A stretch of 64,000 nucleotides of DNA from Kluyvera sp046569695 (GCF_046569695.1 NZ_JBKHUI010000019.1:38715-102714); one strand, 5' to 3'. Positions 9,353 through 18,251 are shown, counted from the stretch's first letter. Translations and numbers: made by a program. The notes: a model not told the origin generated them from the letters alone.

Positions 9353-9558
9353 AAAAAAACGCCCGCTCCTTTTGGGAGCAGGCGTTAAACAGGTTTAATT
9401 CGACAACATAATGGGTGCTTCACTCAACGTAATGTCCATGGTGTCTGATGAGGCAAAAGCGACATCTGTCAGTGGACGATAAGCACCGTAAACGGCTCTG
9501 CGTCATTCCCGAGTTTATGAGGCCAAAGGCGAACATAAGAGGTGGAATGAGCATCTAC
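9353..9558 (-). ncRNA. glmZ: small regulatory RNA GlmZ
   Basis: Read on the minus strand, the sequence starts GTAGATGCTCATTCCA and contains long stretches that match E. coli GlmZ: the ATGACGCAGAGCCGTTTACG and CTTATCGTCCACTGACAGA segments, the region pairing with the glmS leader, and a terminator hairpin GCCTGCTCCCAAAAGGAGCGGGC followed by seven T. The length of about 206 nt matches E. coli. GlmZ with Hfq activates glmS (glucosamine-6-phosphate synthase) translation and is processed by RNase E/RapZ. A CATAAT -10 box sits at 9566-9571, seven bases before the predicted 5' end. The position beside hemY is conserved. Confidence 0.93.
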
Positions 9559-9663
9559 GCGGCGCATTATGTCACAGTCAGTTGTTGATAACATCCCCTT
9601 TGTTTCACAACGGGATTAATCTGTAGAGGTAACAAAATGGCGGTGAATTGGGTGGGGAGAGAA

Positions 9664-9690
9664 AACAAAAAACCCCGCCGAAGCGGGGTT
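9664..9690 (-). terminator. terminator of the tRNA operon
   Basis: On the minus strand AACCCCGC-ttcg-GCGGGGTT is followed by TTTTTGTTTTC, directly after the distal tRNA-Pro. Confidence 0.9.
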
Positions 9691-9696
9691 CAAAAT

Positions 9697-9773
9697 TGGT
9701 CGGCGAGAGAGGATTCGAACCTCCGACCCACTGGTCCCAAACCAGTTGCGCTACCAAGCTGCGCTACTCGCCG
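9697..9773 (-). tRNA. proM: tRNA-Pro (UGG), distal copy
   Basis: A 77-nt cloverleaf read on the minus strand, CGGCGAGTAGCGCAGCTTGG at the 5' end, anticodon TGG in the loop TTTGGGA, T-arm GGTTCGAATCC and encoded CCA. The tRNA is identical over its full length to the copy at 9864-9940. Confidence 0.97.
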
Positions 9774-9833
9774 AAATACTGCTTTTTGAATTATCGTTCA
9801 ATTCGGTTTTTATTCGTGACGTTAGGTCTTGAA

Positions 9834-9856
9834 TAAAAAACCCTGCTCTGCAGGGT
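9834..9856 (-). terminator. terminator-like hairpin between the two tRNA-Pro genes
   Basis: On the minus strand ACCCTGC-aga-GCAGGGT is followed by TTTTTTATTC. It lies between the two tRNA-Pro copies, so each copy carries its own 3' terminator-like structure; transcription must pass or be re-initiated here to express the distal copy. Confidence 0.75.
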
Positions 9857-9863
9857 CTAAAAT

Positions 9864-9940
9864 TGGTCGGCGAGAGAGGATTCGAACCTCCGACCCACTG
9901 GTCCCAAACCAGTTGCGCTACCAAGCTGCGCTACTCGCCG
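9864..9940 (-). tRNA. proM: tRNA-Pro (UGG), proximal copy
   Basis: Identical 77-nt tRNA-Pro with anticodon TGG and encoded CCA. E. coli has one copy of proM at this place, so this is a local tandem duplication. Confidence 0.97.
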
Positions 9941-9984
9941 ATGTACTGCTTTTTGAATTATAAATTCAATTCATTATAAAGTCG

Positions 9985-10070
9985 TGGTGCGAGGGGGGGG
10001 ACTCGAACCCCCACATCCTAAGGACACTAACACCTGAAGCTAGCGCGTCTACCAATTCCGCCACCTTCGC
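9985..10070 (-). tRNA. leuT: tRNA-Leu (CAG)
   Basis: A class II tRNA with a long variable arm, 5' GCGAAGGTGGCGGAATTGGT, anticodon CAG in CTTCAGGT, T-arm GGTTCGAGTCC and CCA end. It corresponds to leuT of the argX-hisR-leuT-proM operon. Confidence 0.97.
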
Positions 10071-10093
10071 AATTTCACAACTCTATCAAATAA

Positions 10094-10169
10094 TGGGGTG
10101 GCTAATGGGATTCGAACCCACGACAACTGGAATCACAATCCAGGGCTCTACCAACTGAGCTATAGCCAC
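10094..10169 (-). tRNA. hisR: tRNA-His (GUG)
   Basis: 76 nt, 5' GTGGCTATAGCTCAGTTGGT, anticodon GTG in ATTGTGAT, T-arm GGTTCGAATCC and the CCCCA end typical of hisR. Confidence 0.97.
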
Positions 10170-10226
10170 CACTGCAAACCTCTTACGCGGTCTTTTAAAA
10201 CCACCGCAGCTCCAGCACCGGGTAAA

Positions 10227-10303
<77 letters not shown>

Positions 10304-10324
10304 TTAGCGCCGTTGCGGGGTCGG

Positions 10325-10353
10325 ATAATACGGACTTCCTCCCCCGCTGTCTA
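10325..10353 (-). promoter_or_regulatory. promoter of the argX tRNA operon
   Basis: On the minus strand TAGACA (10348-10353) and TATTAT (10325-10330) are separated by 17 bp and followed by the GC-rich discriminator CCGACCCCGC, the pattern of stable-RNA promoters under stringent control. Confidence 0.85.
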
Positions 10354-10405
10354 GTGCCTTTTAAAAGAAAATTATCGTTTGCTCATGCTTTGCGCGTTTT
10401 GTCGC

Positions 10406-11791
10406 TTATTTCTGCAAATCTTGCACTTCCGCGCCCTGGCTCATGCCAAAAACCTTATAAACCAGCGTCACAAGGGCCAGGAAGATCACGCCAACAAACA
10501 GCGACATCCGGGTGTCATCGTTGAATCCCATACCGATCAGCACGCAAATCAGGAACGCCATGGTCAGATAGTTGGCCCACGGGAACATAATCGAACGGAA
10601 CGGGTGACTAGCAATCGCTTCTTTATGTGCACGACGGAAGCGCAGCTGGCTAATCAGAATCACAAACCACGGCACCATACCCGGCAGTACGCTTGCACTA
10701 TAGACATAGACGAACACGCGCTGCGGGTTAGGAATGATGTAGTTCAGGCACGAGCCAATCAGCAGGATAACAATCGATACGCTAACGCCAGCCGCCGGAA
10801 CGCCGCTTTTGGTCACTTTCGCCATCGCCGACGGCAGCTGACGGTTTTTCGCCAGCGCATAGAGCATACGGCCACAGCTGTACATTCCGCTGTTACAGCC
10901 GGATAGCGCCGCCGTCAGCACCACGAAGTTGATAATCCCTGCCGCCGCAGTGATCCCGATTTTAGCGAAGGTCAGCACAAACGGGCTGCCGTTGGTGCCA
11001 ATTTCATTCCACGGGAAGATAGTGACAATAACGAAAATCGCGCCCACATAGAAAATCAGGATGCGCCACAGCACCTTGCCTACCGCGCTGCGCAGAGTCA
11101 CCTGCGGGTTTTTCGCTTCACCGGCGGTCATGCCGATAAGCTCAACGCCCTGGTAGGATGCAACCACAATACACAGCGCCGTCAGGAAGCCTTTCCAGCC
11201 GCCGGCAAAGAAACCGCCGTGTTCGGTCAGGTTGCTAAAGCCAATGGATGTACCGCCGTTGCCGAAGCCAAAGAAAATGACGCCGAGGCCAATGACAATC
11301 ATCACGATAATGGTCGTGACTTTAATCATTGCGAACCAGAATTCGATTTCGCCGTACAGGCGCACCGCCGCCAGGTTTGCCAGCGCGACCAGCCCTACGG
11401 CGATCAGCGCTGGTATCCACTGCACCATATCCGGGAACCAGAACTGGACGTAAACCCCTATCGCGGTAATCTCCGAGATCCCCACCGCCATCCACATAAA
11501 CCAGTATGACCAGGCGGTGAGATAGCCGAAGAACGGGCTCATATAACGGTGCGCGTAGACGGCGAACGAACCGGTTACCGGCTCGAGAAACAGCATTTCG
11601 CCCATTGATCGCATAATGAAGAAGACAAATACCCCAGCCAGAATATAGGCCAGCAGCACCGACGGCCCGGCCCACTTCAGGGTGCTTGCCGCGCCCATAA
11701 ACAGGCCCACGCCGATGGTGCCCCCAAGGGCAATTAATTCGATATGACGGGCTTCCAGACCGCGCTGGAGCTCCGGTTTATTCTCTGCCAT
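10406..11791 (-). CDS. yifK: amino-acid permease YifK/ThrP (threonine/serine transporter)
   Basis: A 461-residue APC-superfamily transporter with about 12 hydrophobic helices and the amino-acid permease signature GLEARHIELIALGGTIGVGLF near the N-terminus. The E. coli orthologue, recently named ThrP, is a proton-coupled threonine/serine importer. The gene has its own upstream region after the ECA operon and is followed by the argX tRNA operon, as in E. coli. The 5' untranslated region may be a target of the sRNA GcvB as in Salmonella; I did not verify a pairing site. Confidence 0.95.
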   Translation of the reverse strand: MAENKPELQRGLEARHIELIALGGTIGVGLFMGAASTLKWAGPSVLLAYILAGVFVFFIMRSMGEMLFLEPVTGSFAVYAHRYMSPFFGYLTAWSYWFMWMAVGISEITAIGVYVQFWFPDMVQWIPALIAVGLVALANLAAVRLYGEIEFWFAMIKVTTIIVMIVIGLGVIFFGFGNGGTSIGFSNLTEHGGFFAGGWKGFLTALCIVVASYQGVELIGMTAGEAKNPQVTLRSAVGKVLWRILIFYVGAIFVIVTIFPWNEIGTNGSPFVLTFAKIGITAAAGIINFVVLTAALSGCNSGMYSCGRMLYALAKNRQLPSAMAKVTKSGVPAAGVSVSIVILLIGSCLNYIIPNPQRVFVYVYSASVLPGMVPWFVILISQLRFRRAHKEAIASHPFRSIMFPWANYLTMAFLICVLIGMGFNDDTRMSLFVGVIFLALVTLVYKVFGMSQGAEVQDLQK

Positions 11792-11970
11792 AGATCCTCT
11801 TGTGTTTGCATATGTCCGGTCGATGCCGGTTTTTATTTTTTTATAGAAAAATAGATGTCTGTCGGATACGGATACCGCCGTAGAAAATACGTAGATATCG
11901 TCAGGGCAGGCGAATGGTTTAACAATTTGGCTGAAATGGCAAATAGAAATGAGGAATAAAGTATCGAAGT

Positions 11971-12008
11971 TGTGAATACATCACGCATATTCTGCGTGAT
12001 ATATCACA
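11971..12008. promoter_or_regulatory. 38-bp quasi-palindrome upstream of yifK
   Basis: The segment TGTGA-atac-ATCACGCA-tattc-TGCGTGAT-atat-CACA is nearly symmetrical over 38 bp, made of an inner perfect 8-bp inverted repeat and two outer GTGA...TCAC modules (one is the perfect 12-bp palindrome GTGATATATCAC). No T run follows on either strand, so it looks more like a protein-binding site than a terminator. It lies between wecG and yifK. Confidence 0.55.
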
Positions 12009-12025
12009 GGTAACACGCAGGAAAT

Positions 12026-12766
12026 TCAGAGATTATTGGTGTAGTGCCAGCGTAAATAGCGCAGCAGACGAAGCTGGCGTTTAATTCGGCTTGGTTGGGA
12101 GAGCAGGCGGTAAAGCCACTCCAGCCCCAGCGTCTGCCACACCTTAGGGGCGCGCTTCACGTGGCCGGTAAAGACATCATAGGTGCCACCCACGCCCATA
12201 TAGAGCGCATCGGGGTAAACCTGCCGGCAATCGCGCATCAGGATTTCCTGCTTCGGTGAGCCCATCGCCACGGTAACGATTTTCGCCCCGCTCTCACGAA
12301 TACGCTCGAGCAGTGCCGGGCGCTCTTCCGGCGTAAAATAGCCATCCTGGATGCCGACCAGATTCACGTTCCACTGCTTGCGCAGCTTCTCTACCGTTTC
12401 CGCCATCACCTCAGGCTTGCCACCAACGAGGAACACCGGCGTGCCCTCTGCGCCAGCGCGCGCCATCAATGCTTCCCAAAGGTCCGCTCCCGCCACGCGT
12501 GAGACGTTAGCTTCGGGATATTTCTTGCGAACTGAACGCACCACGGAAATACCGTCGGCGTACTTAAACTCCGCCGCGTTAATCAGCTCCCGCACCTCGG
12601 CGTTATCTTCCAGCGTCAGCATCTTTTCGGCGTTAATCGCCACCAGCGTGCCCTGCTTCAGATTGCCGTCCGCGTACAGATAGTCCAGCGCATGCTGCAT
12701 GTTGCGCCAGCCGATAAGCTTCAGCCCACGCAGGGTATAAATCGGCGCGGTTAATGAATCAGCCAT
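12026..12766 (-). CDS. wecG: UDP-N-acetyl-D-mannosaminuronate transferase
   Basis: WecG (RffM) adds ManNAcA to GlcNAc-PP-undecaprenol to form ECA lipid II. The GT26 (WecG/TagA/CpsF) family motifs are visible: AINAEKMLTLEDN, DGISVVR, VFLVGGKPEV, VAMGSPKQE and VGGTYDVFTGHVKRAPKVWQ. The ATG at 12766 preceded by GGAGAAGG gives 246 residues as in E. coli and overlaps the 3' end of wzyE by 8 bp. It is the last gene of the ECA operon. Confidence 0.97.
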   Translation of the reverse strand: MADSLTAPIYTLRGLKLIGWRNMQHALDYLYADGNLKQGTLVAINAEKMLTLEDNAEVRELINAAEFKYADGISVVRSVRKKYPEANVSRVAGADLWEALMARAGAEGTPVFLVGGKPEVMAETVEKLRKQWNVNLVGIQDGYFTPEERPALLERIRESGAKIVTVAMGSPKQEILMRDCRQVYPDALYMGVGGTYDVFTGHVKRAPKVWQTLGLEWLYRLLSQPSRIKRQLRLLRYLRWHYTNNL

Positions 12767-14117
12767 TTTGTCCTTCTCCAACGTGCGGGGGACGTTTTAG
12801 CCGCTGATGAATCAGCCCCGCGCTTTCAAGCAACCAGTACAGCAGTTTTGCCACCAGCAAGCAGACCCCAAAGATAACCATGAAAAAGACGACGCGAGAG
12901 CCGAAAGAGTCCAGCCCTTCACGCGCCAGCACGATCATATTGAAGATCGCGCCAAAGCAGAAACTATGCAGAATCGCCGATTTATAGCGGTTAGTTTCCC
13001 GGTTGCCCAGCATATACAGCCAGTCGAACCATTTGATAATCAGCCCCACCGCCACCGCACCCAGCGGCACAAACCACATCCCCCCCATCACCACCAGCGA
13101 GCCAATCAGCGTCGGGGAGATAGCCAGCCCGGAGTGGTTGTTCAGCACTTCCCAGGTAAAGTAGTTGGCGGTGTTCAGCACAATGCTCGGCCGCGATGGC
13201 CACATCCAGCTGGGGATAAAGACGTAGAAGTCGCGCACCATCGGCGCCAGCCCCTGGAAGTCAATCTTGTCGTAGTTTTGCAGCAGCAGCGCCAGGTTTT
13301 CCCACGGCGAGAAGGTATCGCGCGTCAAGTAGAGGAAGGTATAAAACGCTTCATCGCCGCTAACGTTCATGCCGTAGCGCTTCAGCGCCAGCCAGAACAT
13401 ACCGACAATCCCCATCCCCCCGGCGGCCACCAGCATCCACAGGGAAATCCAGCCGCGAATAATGCCGATAAACAGGAAGATGGCGAAGGCGATAATAATG
13501 TTGGCGCGGGTGCCGCCAACAATCGCGTAGGTCAGCAGGCCAAAGGCGGTGGTGGCAATCAGAAAGCCAATCCACCGCTTCCAGCTCGGATTAAGGAAAT
13601 AGACCACCAGCATCGCCGGAATAAAGAAGTAGAAGAAGCGCTTAAGCGCCACGCCCGAGACTTCACTGGAGAAAATCTGGCTGTAGGAGTGCAGCTTAAA
13701 CAGCAGGAAGCCGTTATGCATGAAGAAGGTGCCGACCGTAAACAGCGCGATCGCCATCAGCAAAATCCAGGTGATATTCGTTTCAACCCGATTCATGGTA
13801 AACAACGGCCGCCGCGCAACGTTGGTCTGCACAGGCCGCAGGCGCGTTTTGTAGGTTACGTAGTAAACCGCATAGAAGCAGACCGAAATCAGCAGCGTTT
13901 GCAGCAGCACGTCCGGTGGCGACACGCCGACGCCAAAGCGAAACACCAGCGTACAGGTCAGCGGGAAGCCGAAGAAGAAGGTCAGCAGGAACAGCAACGA
14001 GAAGAAAACGTTGAAGTTAAAGCGAACACGGCGAAACTCAAACCAGGTCAGGGTGCCGATAAACAACGTCGACAGCAGCCAGACGGCAAGCAGCCCGGTA
14101 AACTGCATTTCGCTCAT
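12759..14117 (-). CDS. wzyE: ECA polysaccharide chain polymerase WzyE
   Basis: An integral membrane protein of 452 residues with about 11 hydrophobic segments and large periplasmic loops, nearly collinear with E. coli WzyE (for example NFNVFFSLLFLLTFFFGFP and GGTRANIIIAFAIFLFIGI). It polymerises ECA trisaccharide units at the periplasmic face of the inner membrane. The start at 14117 shares ATGA with the wecF stop; upstream in-frame codons lie inside wecF and were not used. Confidence 0.96.
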   Translation of the reverse strand: MSEMQFTGLLAVWLLSTLFIGTLTWFEFRRVRFNFNVFFSLLFLLTFFFGFPLTCTLVFRFGVGVSPPDVLLQTLLISVCFYAVYYVTYKTRLRPVQTNVARRPLFTMNRVETNITWILLMAIALFTVGTFFMHNGFLLFKLHSYSQIFSSEVSGVALKRFFYFFIPAMLVVYFLNPSWKRWIGFLIATTAFGLLTYAIVGGTRANIIIAFAIFLFIGIIRGWISLWMLVAAGGMGIVGMFWLALKRYGMNVSGDEAFYTFLYLTRDTFSPWENLALLLQNYDKIDFQGLAPMVRDFYVFIPSWMWPSRPSIVLNTANYFTWEVLNNHSGLAISPTLIGSLVVMGGMWFVPLGAVAVGLIIKWFDWLYMLGNRETNRYKSAILHSFCFGAIFNMIVLAREGLDSFGSRVVFFMVIFGVCLLVAKLLYWLLESAGLIHQRLKRPPHVGEGQNG

Positions 14118-15193
14118 ACCGCTTCCCCCGCCGCCAGTTGCAGCGCCCGATGCCACGGCGCCAGATAGTTAGGTTTGAAAAAGGCGATGGCGTTTTTATC
14201 CACCAGCGCCAGCTGGCGCTGCGCTTCACGCACCACCGGGACGGTCAGCGCGTCGTCAGTGAATAACACCGGAATATGCTGCTCGGCCATATCCTGCCAG
14301 AACGGGTTCTGCCGGTTAAGCACGCAGGGGATCCCTGCCTGAATCAGCAAACAGAGCGTGCCGATACCTTGCTGGCGTGCAAAAATAAAATAGCCCAAAT
14401 CGCAGCGACGCAATAGCGCAAGATAGGCATCAAACTCCATCTTTTCACGCAAAATCTGTACATTTTCGGCGCTAAATAGCGCCAGCGCAGCTTCGTTTAC
14501 TTCCGCAATATAAGCCGCGTTGTTCGCCGGGTAGCCCATCGGCACAATAACGTTCACCGTATCGCCAAACTGCTGATGCACGGCCTTCAATGCCGCAACA
14601 TGCTCATTGCTACGATCGCCGGAGTTACCCACCAGGACCGTCAGCTTGCCGTCGCGCGGCGCGGCGTCTGCCAGCCCGTTCAGCGAAGGGTCCATCCGCG
14701 TTGGAAAATAAAGCAGCTCGCCGGGTACCTGCGGGTGACGGGTAGCAAAATGGCTGAGATCGCCACGGGTGGCAAAAACGCGCCCCATCCGCCCCTGTGC
14801 CATGCGGCGCAGCGGATAGAACAGGCGGAACTTCAGCCCGCGGGAGACTTCATACAGATCCGCCCCCCAGATATGCCAGCTCGCCTGCGACGGCTTCAGG
14901 CCGCCGCTCAGAAGCGCCAGCCAGATACCGGTATTAAACTGACCGTGGAAGAAAAAGCGCTGATGTCGGTTGGCCTTCGCTTTTGCCACCACCGCCTTTG
15001 CCAGCGCCGATTTATCGTTATAGCGGTCTATCACCAGCGAAGGAAATGCCTGCGCCAGGCTCTCATCGCCGCTCACCACCATAAACAGACGGGCGTGCGC
15101 GGGCTCTGCGGCCAGCTCATCGGCAAAAAAACGTAGCACCGTTTGGTTGTGATGAGGGATATCCGATCCCAGGATATGTATCAGTTCGGTCAT
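14114..15193 (-). CDS. wecF: 4-acetamido-4,6-dideoxy-D-galactose (Fuc4NAc) transferase
   Basis: WecF (RffT) adds Fuc4NAc to ECA lipid II, completing lipid III. The 359 residues equal the E. coli length; the N-terminus MTELIHILGSDIPHHNQTVL and the GNSGDRSNEH nucleotide-binding segment (about residue 190) are characteristic of GT56. It overlaps both neighbours by 4 bp (wzxE upstream, wzyE downstream). Confidence 0.96.
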   Translation of the reverse strand: MTELIHILGSDIPHHNQTVLRFFADELAAEPAHARLFMVVSGDESLAQAFPSLVIDRYNDKSALAKAVVAKAKANRHQRFFFHGQFNTGIWLALLSGGLKPSQASWHIWGADLYEVSRGLKFRLFYPLRRMAQGRMGRVFATRGDLSHFATRHPQVPGELLYFPTRMDPSLNGLADAAPRDGKLTVLVGNSGDRSNEHVAALKAVHQQFGDTVNVIVPMGYPANNAAYIAEVNEAALALFSAENVQILREKMEFDAYLALLRRCDLGYFIFARQQGIGTLCLLIQAGIPCVLNRQNPFWQDMAEQHIPVLFTDDALTVPVVREAQRQLALVDKNAIAFFKPNYLAPWHRALQLAAGEAV

Positions 15194-16440
15194 TGCCGTT
15201 TACGCCAAATTAAAAATACGCCGCTACACAGCGTGAAATAGACAATATAGGTCGCCATATAGGCCTGCGCCGCCCCCAGCGCGCCGTGCGCCGGGATAAG
15301 CCAGTGGGAGAACGCCGTCAGCAGCGTAAACTGGCTCAGTTCGGCCAGAATATAGAAACGCAGCGAGGCTTTGGCGATCACTAAATAACCATAGACGTAA
15401 GCGCCTACTTTCAGTACATCCCCCACCAACTGCCAGGCGAACAGGTCGCGCATGGCGACAAATTTCGATGAAAACAGCAGCCAGATAGCAAAATCGCGCA
15501 GCAGCCAGACGGTCAGGCTTGCCGCCGCCACCGCCGGCACCACAAACTTCAATGAGCGGCCAATTTCACGGCCAATATCCTGCTTGGCGGTCAACCGCGA
15601 TAGCGTAGGTAACAGATAGACGCTAAACGAGGCGGTAATAAATTGTAGGTAAGCATCGGAGATACTGCTTACCCCCTGCCAGATCCCGACCTCATCCCAG
15701 CTGTAGTGCTCCGCCATCAGGTTTCGCATCATCACGTAGGCTACGGGCATGGTAACGGAGGTAATCACCGCCATCAGGGTAAATTTACCCAACTGACCGG
15801 CCAGCAAACGGTCCCACTGCGGCTTGAGATAGCCCCAGGGAATGACGCCACGCTTAGTGAGCATCACCGCCGCAGGGATCACTATCAGCGCCGGTACCAA
15901 AGCCAGCCCCAGCAGCGCGCCCTGATAGCCACCAAAATGATAGCAGGCATAATAGGCCACCACGCCAATCAGGCTACCGGCAATCAACGACAGCGCGTTA
16001 CCCGCCGCATCGCGGAAGCCTTTCATCAGCGCCAGTAGCAGGTTCGCCCAGGCGATACCTAACTGCACCAGCGCCACCAGACGCACCAGCCCCTGATAGT
16101 GGGTATGGCCGAACAGACCCTGGCTTATCGGCGCGGCCGCCAGCAGGAAGATTACCGCCAGCAGCGTGGAGAAGCCGAGCACCATCGCCGATGACGTGCC
16201 CACCACCTGGCGCAGTCGCGCCGGGTCATCGTGATGCTGGGCGACGAGCTTCGTCACTCCGTTAAAGATTCCCGCCCCGGCCAGCACGCCAAGTACGGTC
16301 ACCAGTTGGCGGAAGTTACCCGCCTGACCCACTCCTGAAGGACCAAATGATACCGCCAGCAGCTTGACCACCAGCAGCCCAACGCCGATCTTTACCAGCG
16401 TGGACGCGGCGGTCCACACCGAAGCTTTTGCCAGTGACAT
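15190..16440 (-). CDS. wzxE: ECA lipid III flippase WzxE
   Basis: A 416-residue polysaccharide transporter of the MOP superfamily with about 12 transmembrane helices. WzxE flips the undecaprenyl-PP trisaccharide from cytoplasm to periplasm. The gene begins 1 bp after wecE and its stop overlaps the wecF start. Conserved features include the N-terminal SLAKASVWTAASTLVKIGVG and VMMRNLMAEHYSWDEVGIWQ. Confidence 0.96.
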   Translation of the reverse strand: MSLAKASVWTAASTLVKIGVGLLVVKLLAVSFGPSGVGQAGNFRQLVTVLGVLAGAGIFNGVTKLVAQHHDDPARLRQVVGTSSAMVLGFSTLLAVIFLLAAAPISQGLFGHTHYQGLVRLVALVQLGIAWANLLLALMKGFRDAAGNALSLIAGSLIGVVAYYACYHFGGYQGALLGLALVPALIVIPAAVMLTKRGVIPWGYLKPQWDRLLAGQLGKFTLMAVITSVTMPVAYVMMRNLMAEHYSWDEVGIWQGVSSISDAYLQFITASFSVYLLPTLSRLTAKQDIGREIGRSLKFVVPAVAAASLTVWLLRDFAIWLLFSSKFVAMRDLFAWQLVGDVLKVGAYVYGYLVIAKASLRFYILAELSQFTLLTAFSHWLIPAHGALGAAQAYMATYIVYFTLCSGVFLIWRKRQ

Positions 16441-16441
16441 A

Positions 16442-17572
16442 TCAGGCGAAGTAGCTCAACAGGGTATTAATGACCGTGCGCTGGTCAACCGGCGACAGGT
16501 TATAGAACAGCGGCAAGCGAAGTAAACGCTCACTTTCTTGCGTTGTGAAACGGTCTTCGCCGTGGAACTCGCCAAACTTCTCGCCCGCCGGGCAGGAGTG
16601 CAGCGGAATGTAGTGGAACACCGCGAGGATTTCCGCCTCTTTCAGCCAGCTAATCAGCGCGCTGCGGTCTTCTACGTCACGCAGTTTGATATAGAACATA
16701 TGCGCGTTATGGCCGCAGTTTTCCGGGATCACCGGCAGGTCGATGCGCCCGGCGTTTGCCAGCGGCAGCAGCGCGTCATAGTAGGTTTGCCACAGAGACA
16801 AACGCTGTTTATTGATACGTTCGGCGGCTTCCAGCTGAGCCCAGAGATAGGCGGCCTGCAGGTCAGACATCAGGTAGCTGGAGCCGATATCGCGCCAGGT
16901 ATATTTATCCACCAGACCACGGAAGAACTGGCTGCGGTTGGTGCCTTTCTCACGGATAATTTCCGCGCGTTCCACCAGCGCGCGATCGTTAATCAGCGTC
17001 GCGCCGCCTTCACCGCCGGCGGTGTAGTTCTTGGTCTCGTGGAAGCTAAAGCAGCCAATATGGCCGATGGAGCCCAGCGCGCGGCCTTTGTAGGTCGACA
17101 TCACGCCCTGCGCGGCATCTTCCACCACGAACAGATTGTATTTTTTGGCCAGCGCCATGATGGTGTCCATCTCGCAGGCCACGCCCGCGTAGTGCACCGG
17201 CACGATAGCGCGGGTTTTGTCGGTGATGGCCGCTTCAATCTGCGTCTCATCGATATTCATGGTCTCTTTATGCACGTCGATAAACACAATTTTCGCGCCG
17301 CGCAGCACGAAGGCGTTGGCGGTGGAGACAAAGGTGTAGCTCGGCATAATCACTTCATCACCCGGCTGGATATCCAGCAGGATGGCGGCCATTTCCAGCG
17401 ACGCGGTACAGGACGGGGTCAGCAGCACTTTGGCGCTGCCGAAGCGCTGTTCCATCCACTGCTGGCAGCGACGGGTAAAGCCGCCGTCACCGCACAGTTT
17501 TCCGCTGCCCATCGCGGATTGCATGTAATCGAGTTCAGTACCCACTACCGGTGGGGCGTTAAATGGAATCAT
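16442..17572 (-). CDS. wecE: dTDP-4-amino-4,6-dideoxygalactose transaminase
   Basis: WecE (RffA) is a PLP aminotransferase that converts dTDP-4-keto-6-deoxyglucose to dTDP-Fuc4N using glutamate. The DegT/DnrJ/EryC1 family signature is present: the PLP-binding lysine in SFHETKNYTAGG (about residue 181), VEDAAQG and HYAGVACEMD. It has 376 residues as in E. coli. It lies 4 bp after wecD, whose product acetylates the amine made here. Confidence 0.97.
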   Translation of the reverse strand: MIPFNAPPVVGTELDYMQSAMGSGKLCGDGGFTRRCQQWMEQRFGSAKVLLTPSCTASLEMAAILLDIQPGDEVIMPSYTFVSTANAFVLRGAKIVFIDVHKETMNIDETQIEAAITDKTRAIVPVHYAGVACEMDTIMALAKKYNLFVVEDAAQGVMSTYKGRALGSIGHIGCFSFHETKNYTAGGEGGATLINDRALVERAEIIREKGTNRSQFFRGLVDKYTWRDIGSSYLMSDLQAAYLWAQLEAAERINKQRLSLWQTYYDALLPLANAGRIDLPVIPENCGHNAHMFYIKLRDVEDRSALISWLKEAEILAVFHYIPLHSCPAGEKFGEFHGEDRFTTQESERLLRLPLFYNLSPVDQRTVINTLLSYFA

Positions 17573-17576
17573 GGAG

Positions 17577-18251
17577 TCACCTGTATAGCCAGTACGCGGT
17601 GCTAACCACGTTAGCGCCGCTATGAATATAGCGTTGAAGTGCTGCGGTATTGCCGGCTTGCGTCGCCACCCGTAGCGTCGAAAGACCGCGGGTATGCGCC
17701 CAGCATACCGCCGCCTGCATCAGTTCTGCACCCGCACCGCGCCCGGCCAGCAGGCCGATTCTTGCGTCGGAGGTGTTTAATTCTCTTAAGGAAACAAAGG
17801 CGCGAATCGCCCCGTGTTCATCGCGAAACACCAGGCACTGGTTATCAAAGGTGCCTTTTACCGCGTTTTCAACCCACTGTGCGTAAAAACGACCGCTCGC
17901 CTCCGGGGCATACCACGGCGCGCGAAAGCGGCTCTGGGCAAAGGCCTGAGCGGCAAGGTTTCGCAGCGCGGGGATATCGTCGTCAGTGGCAACCTGTGCC
18001 AGCGTCGTTCCACCAGCGGTCACCGACAACGCCAGGTCAACTTCGCCCTCTACCAACCGGAAACCCAACTGCTGGAGTGCATCAAGATTTTCCACCTGAT
18101 GTGCGGCGATTTTCGCCTGCACCCGCGACCATCCCGCTAGCCGTTCAGCGGTCAGCAGCGGCGCATCGTCGGCGATACGAACAATCGCGCTGTTCACACC
18201 GAAGAATTGGTTTTCCCACGTCAGGGGATCAATATTGGCGCGGACGAGCAC
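17577..18251 (-). CDS. wecD: dTDP-fucosamine acetyltransferase
   Basis: WecD (RffC) transfers acetyl from acetyl-CoA to dTDP-Fuc4N, giving the ECA precursor dTDP-Fuc4NAc. The 224-residue GNAT protein shows RIGLLAGRGAGAELMQAA, the acetyl-CoA binding loop (R/Q-x-x-G-x-G/A equivalent), and the family C-terminus YIHSGANVVSTAYWLYR. The N-terminus is collinear with E. coli, which places the start 23 bp inside the end of rffH. Confidence 0.95.
   Translation of the reverse strand: MLVRANIDPLTWENQFFGVNSAIVRIADDAPLLTAERLAGWSRVQAKIAAHQVENLDALQQLGFRLVEGEVDLALSVTAGGTTLAQVATDDDIPALRNLAAQAFAQSRFRAPWYAPEASGRFYAQWVENAVKGTFDNQCLVFRDEHGAIRAFVSLRELNTSDARIGLLAGRGAGAELMQAAVCWAHTRGLSTLRVATQAGNTAALQRYIHSGANVVSTAYWLYR

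Noticed and set aside
12807..14168. A 453-codon open frame on the plus strand opposite wzyE
   Set aside because: It lies entirely antisense to a well-conserved ECA polymerase, and its translation is rich in Gln, His and Arg, typical of the complement of a membrane-protein gene.
16538..17605. A 355-codon plus-strand open frame opposite wecE
   Set aside because: Shadow of wecE in another frame; no recognisable domain and no ribosome site.
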